Shown piece by piece: positions 6,748 through 15,536 of a DNA stretch of 64,000 bases. How positions within the stretch are numbered: the first letter of the stretch is position 1; each line of letters starts with the position of its first letter. A program made the position numbers and the translations under genes. Below the pieces are notes generated by a model. It worked only from the letters and a program-made list of their open reading frames with translations. It was not told where the DNA came from and searched no databases. Origin of the DNA: Mycobacteroides franklinii (GTDB lineage: Bacteria > Actinomycetota > Actinomycetes > Mycobacteriales > Mycobacteriaceae); assembly GCF_002013895.1 (NCBI RefSeq), contig NZ_MAFQ01000006.1, positions 124,001-188,000 of the forward strand, in the 5' to 3' direction.

Positions 6748-8463
6748 GGAGTGCGACTTTCCTTCGGAGGTGTGTGACTTCCCTTCGGAGGAATGCGAAC
6801 TCCCCTCCGATGAGGATGCGCCCTTGTCGGTCGACGACTTCTCTGTCGATGGCTTGTCCGCCGGCTTGTCGGTCTTGGTGCCCGCGGAGGACTTCAGTCC
6901 TTCATGCACCTTGGTGTCCGTGGATGTCGCGGGGGCCTTGCTGTCCGTCTCGGCTCCCTTGGACCCTTCGGTCTTCTTGGCGCCTCCGGTAGTACCGGTC
7001 TCACCGGGCGTCGACTTCAGGCTGTCGCGGGTGACCTTCACCGGCCCCGCGGATTCCGGCTTAGCCGGTTGCGGTTTCGTCTCCGGTTTGGCATCGGCGA
7101 GTTTCCCAGGCTCGGGTTTTGTGGCCTCGACGGCCTTCGCCGGATCTACCTTGGGCTCGGCGACCTTGGTCGGATCAACCTTGGGCTCGACAGCCTTCGC
7201 CGGATCTACCTTCGGTTCCACAACTTTCGTCGGATCCGCCTTCGGCGCTTCGGCGGGCACCTCGGCGGGCTTGGTCTCATGCTCGGTCTTGGGTGTCTCG
7301 GCAGTCTTATCCGAGGGCGTATCGGAGGTCTTATCGGACGCCTTGTCCGTCGTCTTGCGCTCGTGCTCGTTGCGCTCGATCTTCGAGCTCTTCGCATCCG
7401 CTTCGGGCTTGACGGCCGCAGACTTCTCGGATGCGGAATCCACCTTGGTGGCAGCCTTATCGGCCTGCTGTGAGGCGGAGTCCTCCGGCGTTGTCTTGGT
7501 GTCGGGCGCGGGTACCGACGGCTTCGGCACCTGTCCCAGCAGACTCGACAAGTCATTGAGCGCCGCGACGATCACCGACGGCACACCCTCGGCCTTACCG
7601 ATGATCGCTTGCACCGGCACCGTGATCGGCAGGGCGAGCACGTGCAGTACCGCAAATGCCAACTGCGCGAAGTAGGACGGAGTGCCAAACGCTGGCCGCG
7701 GCCCCGGGAAGTTGGTCGGCAGGGGATCCGGCTCGGGAGTGGTCGGCGGGTCGGTCTCCGTTGCCGCCAACTTCTGCAGCGGCGAAGAAACCTCCGCGGA
7801 AGCCGCCGCAGCCTTCTCCTGCAGCTGCGATGCCGCGGGTTGCTGCGGCGACAGGCCTGGTATCTGCCCCAACAGGCCTGACAGATCATTGATGGCCGCG
7901 GCAATCACCGTCGGCACGCCCTCGGCGCTGCCGAGGAAGAACTGCACAGGCACCGTGATCGGCAATGCCACAACGTGGAACACCGCAAAGGCCAACTGCG
8001 CGAAGTAGGACGGAGTGCCAAATGTCGGACGTGGCCCCGGGAAATTGGTAGGTGGCGCCGGATCGTCGGCAGCAGGCGGACTTGTGGGCTGGTCTACCGG
8101 AGGATCGACGGGCTGGTCTACCGGAGGATCGGCAGCAGCGGCGACAGGGTTGCTCTCCGGAGCCACGCCGGCCCACGTGAGATTTGGTGTCGCGAGGAGC
8201 TTGGCGACGGTGCCAATGAGGTCACTGCTGGTCACTACCCCACCAGCCGCCGAATTCGATTGTGGTGCAGCATCATTCTGCGGCGTGGCCGCAGACAGCA
8301 GATCAGAGAACGCCGTGAGAGAGACCGCGCGGTTCGTCACGGAACGTGTTGTGGCCGTGGGTGTTACGGGAAGGACCGGCCGAGCGGATCGCAGGTCCAC
8401 GCCTGCGCCTACGCAAAGACTGCACACCGCGGCAACCGCGGTAGCTCGAATACCGACGTGCAT
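6733..8463 (-). CDS. Secreted repeat protein with charged disordered tail (paralogue of 1678-3609)
   Basis: 576 residues from ATG 8463, which has GGGGAG eight bases upstream; GTG 8472 lies too close to that site. The signal peptide (MHVGIRATAVAAVCSLCVGAG) matches the paralogue's in pattern, including VCS-L/V-C. Two repeats of about 111 residues follow, each with TNFPGPRP-T/A-FGTPSYFAQLAFAV, ALPITVPVQ and a VI-AA-NDLS-LLGQ-P segment. The second half is a Lys/Glu/Pro/Thr-rich disordered region with AKAVEPKVDP-type repeats, ending in Ser/Gly/His-rich units (SSEGKSH) and SKD. Cell-envelope or surface location is inferred from this layout; no known family was recognised. Upstream, 8464-8557 contains nothing more than the promoter and ribosome-binding site. 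Confidence 0.82.
   Translation of the reverse strand: MHVGIRATAVAAVCSLCVGAGVDLRSARPVLPVTPTATTRSVTNRAVSLTAFSDLLSAATPQNDAAPQSNSAAGGVVTSSDLIGTVAKLLATPNLTWAGVAPESNPVAAAADPPVDQPVDPPVDQPTSPPAADDPAPPTNFPGPRPTFGTPSYFAQLAFAVFHVVALPITVPVQFFLGSAEGVPTVIAAAINDLSGLLGQIPGLSPQQPAASQLQEKAAAASAEVSSPLQKLAATETDPPTTPEPDPLPTNFPGPRPAFGTPSYFAQLAFAVLHVLALPITVPVQAIIGKAEGVPSVIVAALNDLSSLLGQVPKPSVPAPDTKTTPEDSASQQADKAATKVDSASEKSAAVKPEADAKSSKIERNEHERKTTDKASDKTSDTPSDKTAETPKTEHETKPAEVPAEAPKADPTKVVEPKVDPAKAVEPKVDPTKVAEPKVDPAKAVEATKPEPGKLADAKPETKPQPAKPESAGPVKVTRDSLKSTPGETGTTGGAKKTEGSKGAETDSKAPATSTDTKVHEGLKSSAGTKTDKPADKPSTEKSSTDKGASSSEGSSHSSEGKSHTSEGKSHSGSKD
7520..8045 (-). repeat. Two in-frame repeats, period about 333 bp
   Basis: Matching landmarks (GCCGCGACGATCACC at 7562 and GCCGCGGCAATCACC at 7895) are 333 bp apart, or 111 codons. 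The copies are more diverged than the three repeats in the paralogous gene, so this duplication looks older. Confidence 0.75.
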
Positions 8464-8557
8464 CAACAACACTCCCCACGGCCAACCAGACCGACTCCGA
8501 CAAGAGCAAACTACTACCTCCCCTGCCCGGGCTCAACACGAAAGCCGCACGGCGGGC

Positions 8558-8932
8558 TCAGCCGTCGGCGCCGGTCCGCACCGGCCGATCTGCCAGCGCC
8601 AGCACCTCGTCATCGGTGAACAACCGCGACCGGATCAGAAACCGCACTCCCTCGGGCGCCTCCAGCGAAAAGCCGGACCCACGACCAGGCACCACATCTA
8701 TGGTGAGATGTGTATGTGACCAGTACTCGAACTGGTCGGCGCTCATCCAGAACGGAGTGTCCCCGCTAACTTCGCCAAGCAGCACATCGGCTGCGCCCAC
8801 CCGGAACTCCCCGCGCGGGTAACACATTGGCGCGCTGCCGTCACAGCAGCCGCCGGACTGGTGGAACATCACAGGACCGTGTTTACCCACCAGCGAAGCC
8901 AACAGCTCCGCGGCCGCCGGGGTCAGTTCCAC
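8558..8932 (-). CDS. DUF779 protein, partner of the aldehyde dehydrogenase
   Basis: 124 residues matching DUF779, a small family usually encoded next to an aldehyde dehydrogenase, as Rv0459 is beside Rv0458. Conserved features visible are FHQSGGCCDGSAPMC (about 23-37), with three clustered cysteines, and FWMSADQFEYWSHTHL (about 61-76). The Cys/His content suggests metal binding or redox activity, unproven. It starts at GTG 8932, 40 bases after the dehydrogenase stop, so co-transcription is likely. Confidence 0.85.
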   Translation of the reverse strand: MELTPAAAELLASLVGKHGPVMFHQSGGCCDGSAPMCYPRGEFRVGAADVLLGEVSGDTPFWMSADQFEYWSHTHLTIDVVPGRGSGFSLEAPEGVRFLIRSRLFTDDEVLALADRPVRTGADG

Positions 8933-8972
8933 GCGATTGATCAGGGTCTGGCCTTGTTAGAGCGAAGCCGCA

Positions 8973-10493
8973 TCAGAAGAACCCCGCGGCATTGGGCGAG
9001 TAACTCACCAAGAGGTTCTTGGTCTGTTGGTAGTGATCGAGCATCATCTTGTGGTTTTCACGCCCGATGCCGGACTTCTTGTAGCCGCCGAACGCCGCGT
9101 GCGCCGGGTACTGGTGGTAGCAGTTGGTCCATACCCGCCCCGCCTTGATACCGCGACCAAGCCGATAGGCGTTGGTCATATCGCGCGACCACACCCCGGC
9201 ACCAAGGCCGTACAGGGTGTCGTTGGCGATCTTCAACGCCTCGTCCAATGAGTCGAACTTCGCCACGGACAACACCGGCCCGAAGATCTCCTCCTGGAAG
9301 ATCCGCATGTTGTTGGCGCCCGCGAACACCGTCGGCTGAATGTAGGCACCATTGGGATACTCGGCGACCTTCCGGGCGTCTCCGCCGGTGAGCACCTGCG
9401 CACCCTCTTGCCGACCAATATCGATGTAGGACAGGATCTTTTCGTATTGGTCGTTGCTCGCCTGCGCACCGATCATGGTGTCCTCGTCGAGCGGGTCGCC
9501 GCCCACGATGGCCTCCACCCGCGCGATCGCACGGGCGACGAACTCGTCGTAGATGGACGAGTGCACCAGCGCACGCGAGGGACAGGTGCACACCTCGCCC
9601 TGATTGAGTGCGAACATGGTGAAACCCTCAAGCGCCTTGTCCAGAAAGGCGTCGTCGGCGGCCATCACGTCGGGCATGAAGATGTTGGGGCTCTTACCGC
9701 CGAGTTCCAAGGTGACGGGAATGATGTTCTCGGTCGCGTACTGCATGATGAGGCGTCCGGTGGTGGTCTCACCGGTGAACGCGATCTTGGCGATCCGCGG
9801 GCTGGAGGCCAACGGCTTACCCGCCTCCACACCAAAACCATTGACCACATTGATGATTCCCGGCGGGAGCAGATCGGCGATCAGTTCCATCAGCACCAGG
9901 ATCGAGGCGGGTGTCTGCTCGGCGGGCTTGAGCACCACACAGTTGCCCGCCGCCAGCGCCGGCGCCAGCTTCCAGACGGCCATCAGCAGCGGAAAGTTCC
10001 ACGGGATGATCTGTCCCACAACGCCGAGCGGCTCGTGGAAGTGGTAGGCGACGGTGTCGTGGTCGATTTCGGAGATCGATCCTTCCTGGGCGCGGAGCAC
10101 CCCGGCGAAATAACGGAAATGATCGATTGCCAGCGGGATATCCGCATTGAGGCTTTCCCGGATCGGCTTACCGTTATCCCAGGTTTCGGCGACCGCGAGC
10201 CGCTCGATGTTCTGCTCGATCCGGTCGGCAATCCTCAGCAGGGTGTTCGACCGTTCGGCCGGTGAGGTGTTGCCCCATGCCTCGGCCGCGGCGTGTGCGG
10301 CATCCAGGGCCTTCTCGATGTCCGGAGCCGTACCGCGAGCGACCTGCGTGAACACCTTGCCGTCGATCGGTGAGGTGTTGTCGAAGTACTGCCCCTCCGC
10401 TGGGGCCACCCATTCCCCGCCGATGAAGTTCTCGTACCGGGGCGCGAAAGTGACTGCACTGCCCTCAGTTCCGGGTGCCGCGTGCTTCGTCAT
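8973..10493 (-). CDS. NAD(P)-dependent aldehyde dehydrogenase (Rv0458/ExaC-like)
   Basis: 506 residues, full length for the ALDH superfamily. It oxidises aldehydes to carboxylic acids in the cytosol. The catalytic glutamate lies in LELGGKSPN (about 267) and the nucleophile in GEVCTCPSR (about 300-306), where a Cys-Thr-Cys replaces the more common single Cys context; cofactor-binding PWNFP (about 165) is present. Sequence style and the adjoining DUF779 gene match ExaC/AldA-type enzymes that handle acetaldehyde and similar substrates. ATG 10493 has AGGAG a suitable distance upstream. It could consume acetaldehyde from the amine cluster at 29-34 kb, but that link is only functional inference. 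Confidence 0.93.
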   Translation of the reverse strand: MTKHAAPGTEGSAVTFAPRYENFIGGEWVAPAEGQYFDNTSPIDGKVFTQVARGTAPDIEKALDAAHAAAEAWGNTSPAERSNTLLRIADRIEQNIERLAVAETWDNGKPIRESLNADIPLAIDHFRYFAGVLRAQEGSISEIDHDTVAYHFHEPLGVVGQIIPWNFPLLMAVWKLAPALAAGNCVVLKPAEQTPASILVLMELIADLLPPGIINVVNGFGVEAGKPLASSPRIAKIAFTGETTTGRLIMQYATENIIPVTLELGGKSPNIFMPDVMAADDAFLDKALEGFTMFALNQGEVCTCPSRALVHSSIYDEFVARAIARVEAIVGGDPLDEDTMIGAQASNDQYEKILSYIDIGRQEGAQVLTGGDARKVAEYPNGAYIQPTVFAGANNMRIFQEEIFGPVLSVAKFDSLDEALKIANDTLYGLGAGVWSRDMTNAYRLGRGIKAGRVWTNCYHQYPAHAAFGGYKKSGIGRENHKMMLDHYQQTKNLLVSYSPNAAGFF

Positions 10494-10569
10494 TACCTGC
10501 TCCTGTCGATCATCGATGTGAGCTCTGTGACGTACGTTACACCCAGGTCAGAAGCGGGAACACCGACCA

Positions 10570-10968
10570 TCAGCCCCGCGGCCAAAGCACCAGTTGGGTG
10601 CACCGGAACAGCGCCACAGTGCGCCCGTCATCGGACGTCACCGTCGCATCCCACAGCTGCGTGGAACGTCCGCGATGGACCGCGACCGCGGTTCCGGTGA
10701 GCGTGCCGTCGCGCGCGGCGCCCAGGAAGTTCGTCTTCAGCTCGACGGTGGTGAATCCGGTCGCCCCCTCCGGCAAGGAAGCCAAGCACCCGTAGCCGCA
10801 CAACGTGTCCGCGAGCCCCACGACGGCGGCGGCATGCACGAACCCGTTCGGGGCGAAGTGCTCTGGACGGATCGGGAGCTGAGCGGTCACCGTGCCGTCC
10901 GCATACGACACGGACTTGATCCCCAGAAATCCGGGAAATTGGTCCGTGGGAAGGCGTTCGCTCGTCAT
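10570..10968 (-). CDS. PaaI-type hotdog-fold thioesterase
   Basis: 132 residues of the hotdog superfamily. The segment HFAPNGFVHAAAVVGLADTLCGYG (about 37-60) contains the N-G-x-x-H...D pattern used by PaaI/YbgC-related acyl-CoA thioesterases, and V-E-L-K-T-N-F-L-G is the typical central strand. It would hydrolyse short or aromatic acyl-CoA thioesters; the substrate is unknown. ATG 10968 has AGGAG four bases upstream. It is separated from the aldehyde dehydrogenase upstream of it only in coordinate order; both run leftward and each has its own ribosome-binding site. It is divergent from the MFS transporter at 11046. Confidence 0.85.
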   Translation of the reverse strand: MTSERLPTDQFPGFLGIKSVSYADGTVTAQLPIRPEHFAPNGFVHAAAVVGLADTLCGYGCLASLPEGATGFTTVELKTNFLGAARDGTLTGTAVAVHRGRSTQLWDATVTSDDGRTVALFRCTQLVLWPRG

Positions 10969-11045
10969 CGGGCTCCTGTCCGTTCGTGTGCCGGCAACGT
11001 GAGTTCATGATGCGCGAATCCATATACCTTTAGCATGGGTAAGTC

Positions 11046-13121
11046 ATGCCAGCCGAAAGCCACAAGCAGTCACCTGAGCCCACGACAGTCGATCAGGAAG
11101 CTGCGAGTTCCATGATCAGCCTCCAGCGCCGCAATCTCGTCTTTGTCGCCGTGGTGCTGGGAATGTTGCTCGCCGCACTGGACAGCACCATTGTCGCCAC
11201 CGCCCTACCGACCGTCGTCGCCGACCTCGGAGATGCCGGACACCAGTCATGGGTGGTCACCAGCTACCTACTGGCCTCCACGGTGGCCACCGCGGTGATG
11301 GGCAAGTTCGGTGACCTCTTCGGACGGCGAACCATCTTCATGACCTGCATCGTCATCTTCGCTGCCGGATCGCTGCTCTGCGGCATGGCCGGATCGATGG
11401 CGATGTTGGTCGGTGCGCGCGCGATCCAGGGCCTCGGTTCCGGCGGGCTCATGGTGACGGCGACGGCCCTCATCGGCGAGATCATCCCCATGCGCGAACG
11501 CGGCCGCTATCAGGGCATGCTGGGTGCGGTCTTCGGAGTGACCACCGTGATCGGCCCGCTGCTGGGCGGACTGTTCACCGACCATCTGGGCTGGCGCTGG
11601 GCCTTCTACATCAATCTGCCCATCTCGGTGGTGGTGATCGCGGTGGCTGCTGGAGCCATCCCGGCACTGGCCAAAGCCGCACGCCCCGTCATCGACTACT
11701 GGGGCATCGTCCTCATCGGGTTGGGGGCCTCGGCACTCACGCTGGCGACCAGCTGGGGCGGCACCACCTATCCGTGGTCCTCACCGATGATCATCGGACT
11801 GTTCGTCGGCTCGATCGCCGCCATCGTCCTGTTCGTCTGGGTGGAATCCCGAGCGTCCGAACCGATTCTGCCGCCGCGACTGTTCCGCGACCCGGTCTTC
11901 ACCATCTGCTGCGTGCTGAGCTTCGTCGTCGGCTTCGCCATGCTCGGGGTGATGACCTATCTGCCGACGTTCATGCAGTTCGTCAACGGCGTCTCGGCCA
12001 CCGTGTCGGGCATGCGCACGCTGCCCATGGTGGCGGGCATGCTCATCACGTCCACCGCTACCGGCACCCTGGTGGGGCGCACGGGCAAGTACAAGCGCTA
12101 CCCGGTGGCCGGCACCGCCACCATGGCCATCGCGCTGGTCTTGCTATCCAGGATGGACGCCTCGACGCCATTCATCCTGCAGTCGCTGTACCTGCTCATC
12201 CTGGGCGTGGGCATCGGCGCCTCGATGCAGGTGCTCACGCTCATCGTGCAGAACACGGCCCGGTTCGACGATCTGGGAGTCGCAACATCCGGGGTGACGT
12301 TCTTCCGCACCATCGGCAGCTCCTTCGGTGCGGCCATATTCGGCTCGTTGTTCTCGAACTTCCTGGCGCGCGAACTGAGCCCGGTGAACGCCTCGCCCGA
12401 GGCCACTCAATCGCCGCAGGCGCTGCACGCACTGCCTCATGAGGCGGCACTGCCCGTCATCCACGCCTATGCCGATTCATTGGACATGGTATTCCTTTGT
12501 GCCGCACCGGTTGCCGTCATCGGGTTCGTGCTCGCGCTGTTCCTCAAGGAAGTCCCCCTCCGCGGGACGGACTCATCACTGGCCACCGACCTCGGCGAGG
12601 GTTTCGGCATGCCCAACAACATCTCCCCGGACAAGCTGTTGGAAATCGCGATCAGCAACGCCATGCGCGGATTCCCGCACGTGGGCCTGCACAAGCTGCG
12701 TGAGCAGGCAGGTGTCGCCATGCCCATCGCCCCGCTGTGGGCCCTGGTGCAAGCCAACCGTTTTCTACGAGCTACGGGTTCAGCCGAGGTGTCCCGAATC
12801 GCACAGTGGTACCGCATACCGGCAGAGGTCATCGACCCCGCCTTCAACCAACTCGTCGAAAACGGTCACGCGTTGCGCACCGACGACCACATCTGGCTCA
12901 CCGACACGGGCCGAGAGGAAGTCGACAAGATCAGCGAAGCAATCAACCAGTATTTGATCGAAAGACTTTCCCGTACACCAGATTTCGAAGACCGCGCAGA
13001 TCGGGAACAGATTCAGGCAGCGCTGGAACGTATTTCGCGGCGGATTGTCACCGACACCGACTGGCGCGAGAACCCTATTGCTGCGCTGCCCGCGGCTCCA
13101 GGGGCAGTAGCAGCGCGGTGA
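11046..13121 (+). CDS. DHA2-family (14-TM) MFS exporter with C-terminal winged-helix-like domain
   Basis: 691 residues. The first ~510 form a drug:H+ antiporter-2 transporter: LDSTIVATALPTVVADL (about 41-57) is the motif D1 region, GKFGDLFGRR gives motif A, and 14 hydrophobic segments follow. The protein continues for about 170 soluble residues from PNNISPDKLLEIA (about 522) to the end, with helices, SEVSRIAQWYRIPAEVIDPAFNQLVENG and a wing-like HIWLTDTGREEVDKI that resemble a MarR/winged-helix fold. This matches the Rv1877-type exporters of mycobacteria in length. A sensory or gating role for the tail is inference. TAGCAT at 11031 is a plausible -10. The last 47 bp overlap the convergent TetR gene. 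Confidence 0.88.
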   Translation: MPAESHKQSPEPTTVDQEAASSMISLQRRNLVFVAVVLGMLLAALDSTIVATALPTVVADLGDAGHQSWVVTSYLLASTVATAVMGKFGDLFGRRTIFMTCIVIFAAGSLLCGMAGSMAMLVGARAIQGLGSGGLMVTATALIGEIIPMRERGRYQGMLGAVFGVTTVIGPLLGGLFTDHLGWRWAFYINLPISVVVIAVAAGAIPALAKAARPVIDYWGIVLIGLGASALTLATSWGGTTYPWSSPMIIGLFVGSIAAIVLFVWVESRASEPILPPRLFRDPVFTICCVLSFVVGFAMLGVMTYLPTFMQFVNGVSATVSGMRTLPMVAGMLITSTATGTLVGRTGKYKRYPVAGTATMAIALVLLSRMDASTPFILQSLYLLILGVGIGASMQVLTLIVQNTARFDDLGVATSGVTFFRTIGSSFGAAIFGSLFSNFLARELSPVNASPEATQSPQALHALPHEAALPVIHAYADSLDMVFLCAAPVAVIGFVLALFLKEVPLRGTDSSLATDLGEGFGMPNNISPDKLLEIAISNAMRGFPHVGLHKLREQAGVAMPIAPLWALVQANRFLRATGSAEVSRIAQWYRIPAEVIDPAFNQLVENGHALRTDDHIWLTDTGREEVDKISEAINQYLIERLSRTPDFEDRADREQIQAALERISRRIVTDTDWRENPIAALPAAPGAVAAR

Positions 13122-13668
13122 TCAGCGCCTCGACCCCCGGGCGCGGATTGAAGTCTGACGCCGGGTTGGCGAGCTGCTGGTAGATGATGCCGGTGAGGTA
13201 GTCCTGGAAAATCTCCGCATGTAGCTCGGGAGTTTTCGGGTTCACCTTGCGCATCAGCTGCAGTGTGCGGGGAATCTGCGCATCCCTGCCCCGCTGCAAC
13301 GGCTCCCGCAATTCGGGATGGCTCCAGCCTTCCATCAGAAGTGCCATGTACGCCCGCACCCGGGTGCTCATCACCCCGACAGCACCGTTGGCGTAGGCGG
13401 CGCCAATACCGACAAGGTCGGAGATAGTGGTCGGATTGACCTCGGTGACAAGTGCCCGCCAAAAGGCCCGGCGGAGCTTCTCGATCTCGACAATGACACC
13501 CAGCAGCAGAGCATCACGCGTACGGAAATGGTTCGAGGTCGTCCCGCTCGGTACATTAGCGGCCGCATCTACCGAGCGATAGGTGAGACCGCCAACACCC
13601 ATGGTGCCCGCCACTTCAATGGCGGCAGCGACTACCTCTGCCCGCCTACCCCTTGGTTGCTCCTCCAC
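13075..13668 (-). CDS. TetR-family transcriptional regulator
   Basis: 197 residues from GTG 13668, chosen because TACCCT lies seven bases upstream (leaderless pattern); longer frames to 13800 run through the divergent gene's start. The N-terminal helix-turn-helix is clear: AAAIEVAGTMGVGGLTYRSVDAAANVPSGTTSNHF. The remainder is a ligand-binding helical domain with no recognisable subtype. It is divergent from the F420-type oxidoreductase (58 bp gap) and convergent with, and overlapping, the MFS exporter; either could be its target, with the divergent gene more likely. Confidence 0.85.
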   Translation of the reverse strand: MEEQPRGRRAEVVAAAIEVAGTMGVGGLTYRSVDAAANVPSGTTSNHFRTRDALLLGVIVEIEKLRRAFWRALVTEVNPTTISDLVGIGAAYANGAVGVMSTRVRAYMALLMEGWSHPELREPLQRGRDAQIPRTLQLMRKVNPKTPELHAEIFQDYLTGIIYQQLANPASDFNPRPGVEALITALLLPLEPRAAQQ

Positions 13669-13726
13669 CACTGCGAGGGTAGTACGCCATAACGGCGATA
13701 TGTGCGCTGACCCTAGGATCGGAGTC
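13669..13726. promoter_or_regulatory. Divergent promoter region, TetR / LLM oxidoreductase
   Basis: The plus strand has TAGGAT (13714-13719) seven bases before ATG 13727. The minus strand has TACCCT seven bases before GTG 13668. Both genes therefore look leaderless. CGCC-N5-GGCG (13685-13697) is a modest palindrome in the middle that a TetR dimer could bind. Confidence 0.5.
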
Positions 13727-14638
13727 ATGCGCTTCTCGATATGGGCACAAACCAACCAGTCCTGGGCAGATCTGCTCGATATCGCCCAATACGCCGACAA
13801 CGGGACCTGGCGCGCCTTCTACGCCGCCGACCACTTCATGTCGCATGACGACACTGCCGAGCAGCGCACCGATTTCCACGAGGCCACCGCGATCTTCGCA
13901 GCGCTCGCCGCGGCTACCTCACGAATCCGGCTGGCCCCCTTGGTGCTGTCGATGACCTTCCGGCATCCAGCGGTGCTTGCCAACTGGGCAGCCACCGTCG
14001 ACCACGTGAGTCAGGGTCGCTTCACGCTCGGGCTGGGCGCAGGCTGGCAGGAGAACGAGCACCGGCGCTACGGGCTCGAACTCGGCAAGCCCGGACCGCG
14101 AGTCGATCGATTTGCCGAAGGGCTGCAGGTGATTACCGGGCTACTCAACGAACAAGTCAGCACAGTGGACGGCGAGCACTACCAGCTGACAGAGGGCATT
14201 TGCGAACCCAAGCCGCTGCAGCAGCCGCTGCCCATCCTGATCGGCGCGACTCAGCCGCGGATGCTCGGCCTGACCGCCCGGTATGCCCAGGAATGGAATC
14301 AGTGGTCCGCGCCCGGCACCTTCCACGAAGTCGCCGCCCGTCTGGACGCCGCCGCGGAGAAAGTCGGCCGCGATCCGGCGACCATTTGGCGTTCCACCCA
14401 GGCCCGCATCATCGTCACCGATGGCCCGCAGTCCGAGGCCCGCGCCGCGGAAACTGCTGCAGCATCACCGATTCCGGTGTTGTACGGCACCGCGGAACGT
14501 ATCGCGGAGCAGATCGCACCATGGGCGCAGGACGGCGTCGATGAAGTGATCCTGCCGGACCACCTACTCGGCAGCGGATCAGCCCGCCGCGACGCCTATG
14601 ACGCCCTGGCTCAGGCACTCACGCCGCTCGCGGACTGA
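13727..14638 (+). CDS. F420-dependent luciferase-like (LLM class) oxidoreductase
   Basis: 303 residues with the bacterial-luciferase TIM-barrel pattern: MRFSIWAQTNQSW, FYAADHFM (about 31-38), ATSRIRLAPLVLSMTFRHPAVLANWAATVDHVSQGRFTLGLGAGW spread over 62-107, and ILIGATQPRMLGLTARYAQEWN (about 170-190). Mycobacterial members mostly use coenzyme F420 for hydride transfer; F420 rather than FMN is inferred from phylogenetic habit, not a specific residue. ATG 13727 is fixed by a leaderless -10 element and by the conserved N-terminus. Neighbouring TetR gene probably regulates it. Confidence 0.86.
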   Translation: MRFSIWAQTNQSWADLLDIAQYADNGTWRAFYAADHFMSHDDTAEQRTDFHEATAIFAALAAATSRIRLAPLVLSMTFRHPAVLANWAATVDHVSQGRFTLGLGAGWQENEHRRYGLELGKPGPRVDRFAEGLQVITGLLNEQVSTVDGEHYQLTEGICEPKPLQQPLPILIGATQPRMLGLTARYAQEWNQWSAPGTFHEVAARLDAAAEKVGRDPATIWRSTQARIIVTDGPQSEARAAETAAASPIPVLYGTAERIAEQIAPWAQDGVDEVILPDHLLGSGSARRDAYDALAQALTPLAD

Positions 14639-14655
14639 TTCGTGCTCTGAGCGGC

Positions 14656-14943
14656 TCAGTTACCCCAGCCGCGCTGGCCGTCCCAGCCGCCGCAGACGCC
14701 GTTGTAGCAGCCGTGACCCCAGCCACCCTGGCCTGGATTCCATCCGCCGCACACGCCGTTGTAGCAACCGCCGCCGCCACCCGCGTCACCGCCGCCCGAG
14801 CCGCCGGGATCGGCAAGAACGACCTGGTTGGACGTGGTTGTCGGCACCCCGGTGGTCATCACGGTGGCAGGCGAGGCAGCGATAATAGCCGCGCCAGCAC
14901 CGGCAGCGAACACCGTTCCGATGATCTTCCGTGTGATTGACAT
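14656..14943 (-). CDS. Small secreted Gly-rich protein with duplicated CYNGVCGGW motif
   Basis: 95 residues from ATG 14943, with AAGGAG twelve bases upstream. An N-terminal signal peptide (KIIGTVFAAGAGAAIIAASPA) is followed by a Thr-rich linker, a Gly-rich stretch and two exact copies of CYNGVCGGW separated by 11 residues, the last ending DGQRGWGN. The two CxxxxC pairs could form disulfides after export or bind a metal. I do not recognise the family and assign no function. It stands alone; 14944-15056 shows only promoter-like AT-richer DNA. Confidence 0.75.
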   Translation of the reverse strand: MSITRKIIGTVFAAGAGAAIIAASPATVMTTGVPTTTSNQVVLADPGGSGGGDAGGGGGCYNGVCGGWNPGQGGWGHGCYNGVCGGWDGQRGWGN

Positions 14944-15056
14944 ATATCCATATTGCTCCTTATTCGGGAGCCTGCCAACCACCGACACGAACTCGATACT
15001 CAGCCAATCACAAACCGTCGCTTACATTTTCGCAGGTAGACCGCGAAAAACGACGG

Positions 15057-15500
15057 CTAGGACACAGAAGCAAAAACTTGAACGAATTTCGACAGTGAGG
15101 CATCGATATCGCTGCGCAGTGCGGCGGCCACCACCGCGCCGATCGGACCGAACATCGCGGGTCCGCCCAGGTGCAGACTGAAGTCCACGACCGAACCAGC
15201 CCCCTTGGGGGTGATCGTCACCCTGAGCTTGACCTTGACACCGCCCCTGCCCTGCCCATCCAAGAAGAGGCCGGTCGGCGGGTCGTACTTCTGCAACGTC
15301 CATTTGACCCGGTTGTACATGCCCTTCACGCACACGATCGAGTCGATCACCGTGCCCTTTTCCAGGGTCTCGGGCAACGCGCTGCGCCATGCCGTGTGAA
15401 CGCTCAGCCATTCATCGAAACGCCGCAGATCCGAGGCGTGCTTCCATGCCTCCTCGGGAGAGAGGGGCACATCGATGGAGGAATTCAGTTTGGCTGCCAC
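15057..15500 (-). CDS. SRPBCC-fold protein, Rv0910-like putative toxin
   Basis: 147 residues of the START/polyketide-cyclase-like (SRPBCC) fold, closely resembling M. tuberculosis Rv0910: shared segments include SSIDVPLSPEEAWKHASDL at the start, WRSALPETLEKGTV, KGMYNRVKWT and HLGGPAMFGPIGAVVAAALR. Rv0910 has been reported as the toxin of a pair with Rv0909; the biochemical activity is unknown. GTG 15500 has TATCGT (15509-15514 on the minus strand) eight bases upstream, so it may have its own leaderless promoter. Unlike M. tuberculosis, the antitoxin-like gene is not adjacent: a lipase gene lies between them. Confidence 0.85.
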   Translation of the reverse strand: MAAKLNSSIDVPLSPEEAWKHASDLRRFDEWLSVHTAWRSALPETLEKGTVIDSIVCVKGMYNRVKWTLQKYDPPTGLFLDGQGRGGVKVKLRVTITPKGAGSVVDFSLHLGGPAMFGPIGAVVAAALRSDIDASLSKFVQVFASVS

Positions 15501-15536
15501 GTGCGCAGACGATACCGGAGCGAAACGAACGGACAG

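Noticed and set aside
6770..7675. Plus-strand open frame of 301 codons opposite the second repeat protein
   Set aside because: Same explanation: compositional mirror of the charged disordered region, with no start signal and no recognisable product.
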